Positions 61,376 to 64,000 of a stretch of 64,000 bases of DNA are shown piece after piece. Both the position numbers and the translations under genes were made by a program. Each line of letters opens with the position of its first letter. The stretch's first letter is position 1. The DNA comes from Marchantia polymorpha subsp. ruderalis (lineage: Eukaryota > Streptophyta > Marchantiopsida > Marchantiales > Marchantiaceae): assembly GCA_037833965.1 (NCBI GenBank), contig AP031355.1:31335501-31399500 (forward strand), written 5' to 3'. A model generated the notes under the pieces. The model was not told where the DNA came from. It saw only the letters and a program-made list of their open reading frames with translations, and did no database searches.

Positions 61376-63761
61376 ATAGGTCTCTGTGTAAATGTCCCTT
61401 GGTCATTGATTAACGATTGTTACACGAGAAGATGCTGAGGTCAAAGGTGAAGAGGGAATTTTTTGTTCATGTATAGATACATGTTGGATACTGTCTAAGG
61501 CCGCACAGACCAGAAGCAATACTTCTGTGGAGTGCTCTTCGAAAATGCTGCATAGCTTCTCGTTATGATGGTAATTCCCTTGATGTTCTCTCCCATGGGT
61601 TCGATGGCTTCTGTATGTTCGATTCACTTGTAAAGAAGCAAGTGAAGAGTATCAATATATCTCATTAACGCCAAACTATTTGTGCTGTTACGGAAGAAGT
61701 ATTGCATGTTGAATATCTCTAATCCAGGGAAGAAATTAATAGAGATTTCCAGTTCTAAATGGAAATCACCATGAGCTTTTGGGTGCCCAGGGGACTTTTG
61801 GACAGGGACACAAAATAATATGGAGAAAACGCCTCTACGTTCCTTCAATCTGCTAGACCTCCCCTAAAGTATCCCGAAAATATCTGAGCGAATACAAATG
61901 ACAAATGAAGACATCAGGTGACATGACAGTTCAGTTGTTGGTCCCTCGTAATCCAAAGCCCATCAATACCGTTAAGCACTTCATAGATAAGGAGGAATTA
62001 TACGGAGTCATATCAATTATTACACTGGAGACCACTCATGAAATAGAAGTGAGATCGTACAAAGATTCGAAAAAATGATTACAGCAAAATGAAATCATGT
62101 AAATTTTATATCTGCTTAATAACGACAGATATTCTAAAAGAATAGAAATACAGTTTAAGTCTTTTAAGATCAATGTCGAGTTGATATTATTAAGAATGAA
62201 AAAATAAAAACGTACACTCTTTGTAAATATATGTACTATGACACATAAGCTACTTACAAAATATTTATTGTTATAAAACAAATATCAAACTATTTAGCTA
62301 TACGAACGATGAATAAATATAGTTTAAATAAACAGAATGTTCTTGAAGAAATGTGAAATGAAATCTTATTCATTAAGGATTATACTATTTTCTTCAATAG
62401 TTCGTCAGACACGTTCAATTCTATGCAGTACAGTATTACATTGATGTTGAAACATTATAACTTGGTGAATATTTTTATAAATTTATGATATACATTAGTC
62501 GGGATCTCATTTATAACATGATAAAATTCAAATGGGGATAGTAATGTTTATCACGAATTAAGTGGAACTTGTACTTTTTTCATGCTTCATGCTAAACACT
62601 TTCTAACCCTAAATCTTTGTTTTGATCATATACGTAATAAAATCAGCAAAGAATTAAAAAATCGTTTATATTTTTTGATATCTTTTTTATTATAATAAAA
62701 TTTTCTTCAAGATTGTATTTATTATAATTTTATGATTAATTGGTCTTAAAAAAATTAGGTTTAAAAGGCATGATTGTGATTTCATTGTTGAAATTTCATG
62801 GTAGATTCAACGCGAGTTCTCGATATGTTTACAATGAGTAGCACAATCATTATAATCTTGAATATTATGATCATATGAATGTTGAAATAAATTCATACCA
62901 TGATTTTTGTAGAATTATTATTTGAAATACCATCCAATATACTACATAATAACTGATTTGAAGTTTAGAACTAATTCCTAAATCACTAAAATCAAATTGA
63001 AGAGTTTCTAGATGAAAATTTAATGCAATAAAATTCATAAAAATAAATTAAATAAATAGATAAAATCTATGAACACATAAATTTTCGAGATAAGAACAAG
63101 TGAACTGAATTCACAAAAAATTACAAAAGTATAAAAAAAATAGTTTCAAATTTTGCAATTCAAGTGGATAGAAATGTGACATAAATTTAAAATCAAGTTT
63201 TTGTAACTGTAATGTTACTTGGAACTATAAGTATATCTTGGTTTAAAAACTTTGAATTAATAACGTACAAAGTTCGATATAGAATGTTATATGTCACTGC
63301 AATACCTATATTACTTGCAATCTTCAATCTTTGTCTTATTGGAATCTTGATTGTTCTCTTTTAACAGAATCAGAATTTATGGAAAGTTTCCATCTAATTT
63401 CCACTGTCCTTATTTTTCTCCCCTTTCTCTTTTTTACATCTCATGTCAGTACCACCATTGTGCTGTTAACTCTGGCTTAGGGGCAGCCATTCATTTTCCA
63501 ACTTCAAAACCTGCACAATTAGTTCGTTTGGTTTCCATCTTTCGGTGTTGGTTTTCTCACTTCCTTGTTCTCCTCACTTTTCTTCTCTCTTCGGCTGCTG
63601 CGTGAAACAGGCTTTAAGACTGAACATGCTTTACTCATTTGGCTGCATTGCCCTTTTGCTGCTGCAATTTGGATAATGGTACGATTTCAAACCAGATTGA
63701 ACAATTTGCATTGTCTTGCTGTTTCACCGAAAGAATAGGCCATAGTATTCAGTCTCTAGAG
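61376..63761. other. Intergenic, AT-rich
   Basis: The 3' flank of the ProX-like gene followed by strongly AT-rich DNA from about 62.0 to 63.3 kb. ORFs of 74-84 codons are AT-driven or low-complexity and resemble nothing known. Composition becomes more balanced and pyrimidine-rich from about 63.4 kb, which could be a promoter or 5' UTR of a gene lying beyond the window. Confidence 0.4.
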
Positions 63762-63917
63762 ATGTCAGATGATGGGGCAGTTCGGAGGAAAGGAGATTCG
63801 TACAGTACGAACTCACGAACGAAGAAGTTGAATGCTGGAAAGCCAGTGTTGAAATGTGCATGTCAAAGGCGTACTATCAGAAGACGAATTGCACATTTGG
63901 AAGGAGAATACTTGTAG
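63762..63917 (+). other. Doubtful small ORF near the window end
   Basis: ATG at 63762 opens a 51-codon ORF (MSDDGAVRRKGDSYST start) that is basic and contains CACQRR. The same frame is open upstream to 63639 or beyond. I do not recognise it. It could be a first exon, since its stop-proximal CTTGTAGTTT includes a possible GT donor, or it could be chance. Confidence 0.2.
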
Positions 63918-64000
63918 TTTTAAAGGCGAGAAGTAGCAGTCGAAGGTGGAGATTTCTGTGTCGTGTCTGCAGAGTATTCAAAGACTCTGGAAGATTACTC

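Overview
This is nuclear DNA from a land plant, most likely a moss close to Physcomitrium (Physcomitrella) patens. That placement is inferred: genes are split by short GT-AG introns, two CSLD-type cellulose-synthase-like genes lie in tandem, and gene islands are separated by very AT-rich, decayed LTR-retrotransposon DNA. No organelle, bacterial, tRNA, rRNA or CRISPR signal was seen.

Layout. 1-3358 (+): 3' part of a CSLD gene, entering the window inside its zinc-finger exon. 6704-8941 (+): complete six-exon nuclear gene for mitochondrial cytochrome c oxidase subunit 5b. About 9-21.5 kb: no gene recognised, very AT-rich from 11 to 18.8 kb, with a TG...CA LTR and primer-binding site of a minus-strand Copia element near 17.6-17.9 kb. 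21.57-22.04 kb: a GC-rich tandem duplication upstream of the second CSLD. 22997-26793 (+): complete three-exon CSLD gene (1183 aa). 30-37 kb: Copia debris, including an inverted-repeat structure around a reverse-transcriptase fragment, eroded minus-strand pol remnants, and a plus-strand LTR/PBS/gag whose pol is almost wholly deleted. 37.6-40.3 kb: a long decayed ORF with a coiled-coil half, probably from a repetitive element, ending in a terminator-like hairpin. 43327-49229 (-): complete six-exon class I alpha-1,2-mannosidase of the MNS3 type. 53026-61375 (+): 12-exon gene for a YbaK/ProX-type prolyl-tRNA editing protein. 61.4-64 kb: AT-rich, with one doubtful small ORF at the end.

The four intact or near-intact loci serve different housekeeping and wall functions: glucan synthesis (the two CSLDs), respiration (COX5B), N-glycan trimming (MNS3) and tRNA proofreading (ProX-like). 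They are not a functional cluster. The two CSLDs share intron positions and near-identical catalytic regions and look like a direct tandem duplication, now about 19.6 kb apart with COX5B between them.

Exon coordinates were worked out by hand from splice signals, reading-frame closure and remembered family conservation. No alignment or database search was run.
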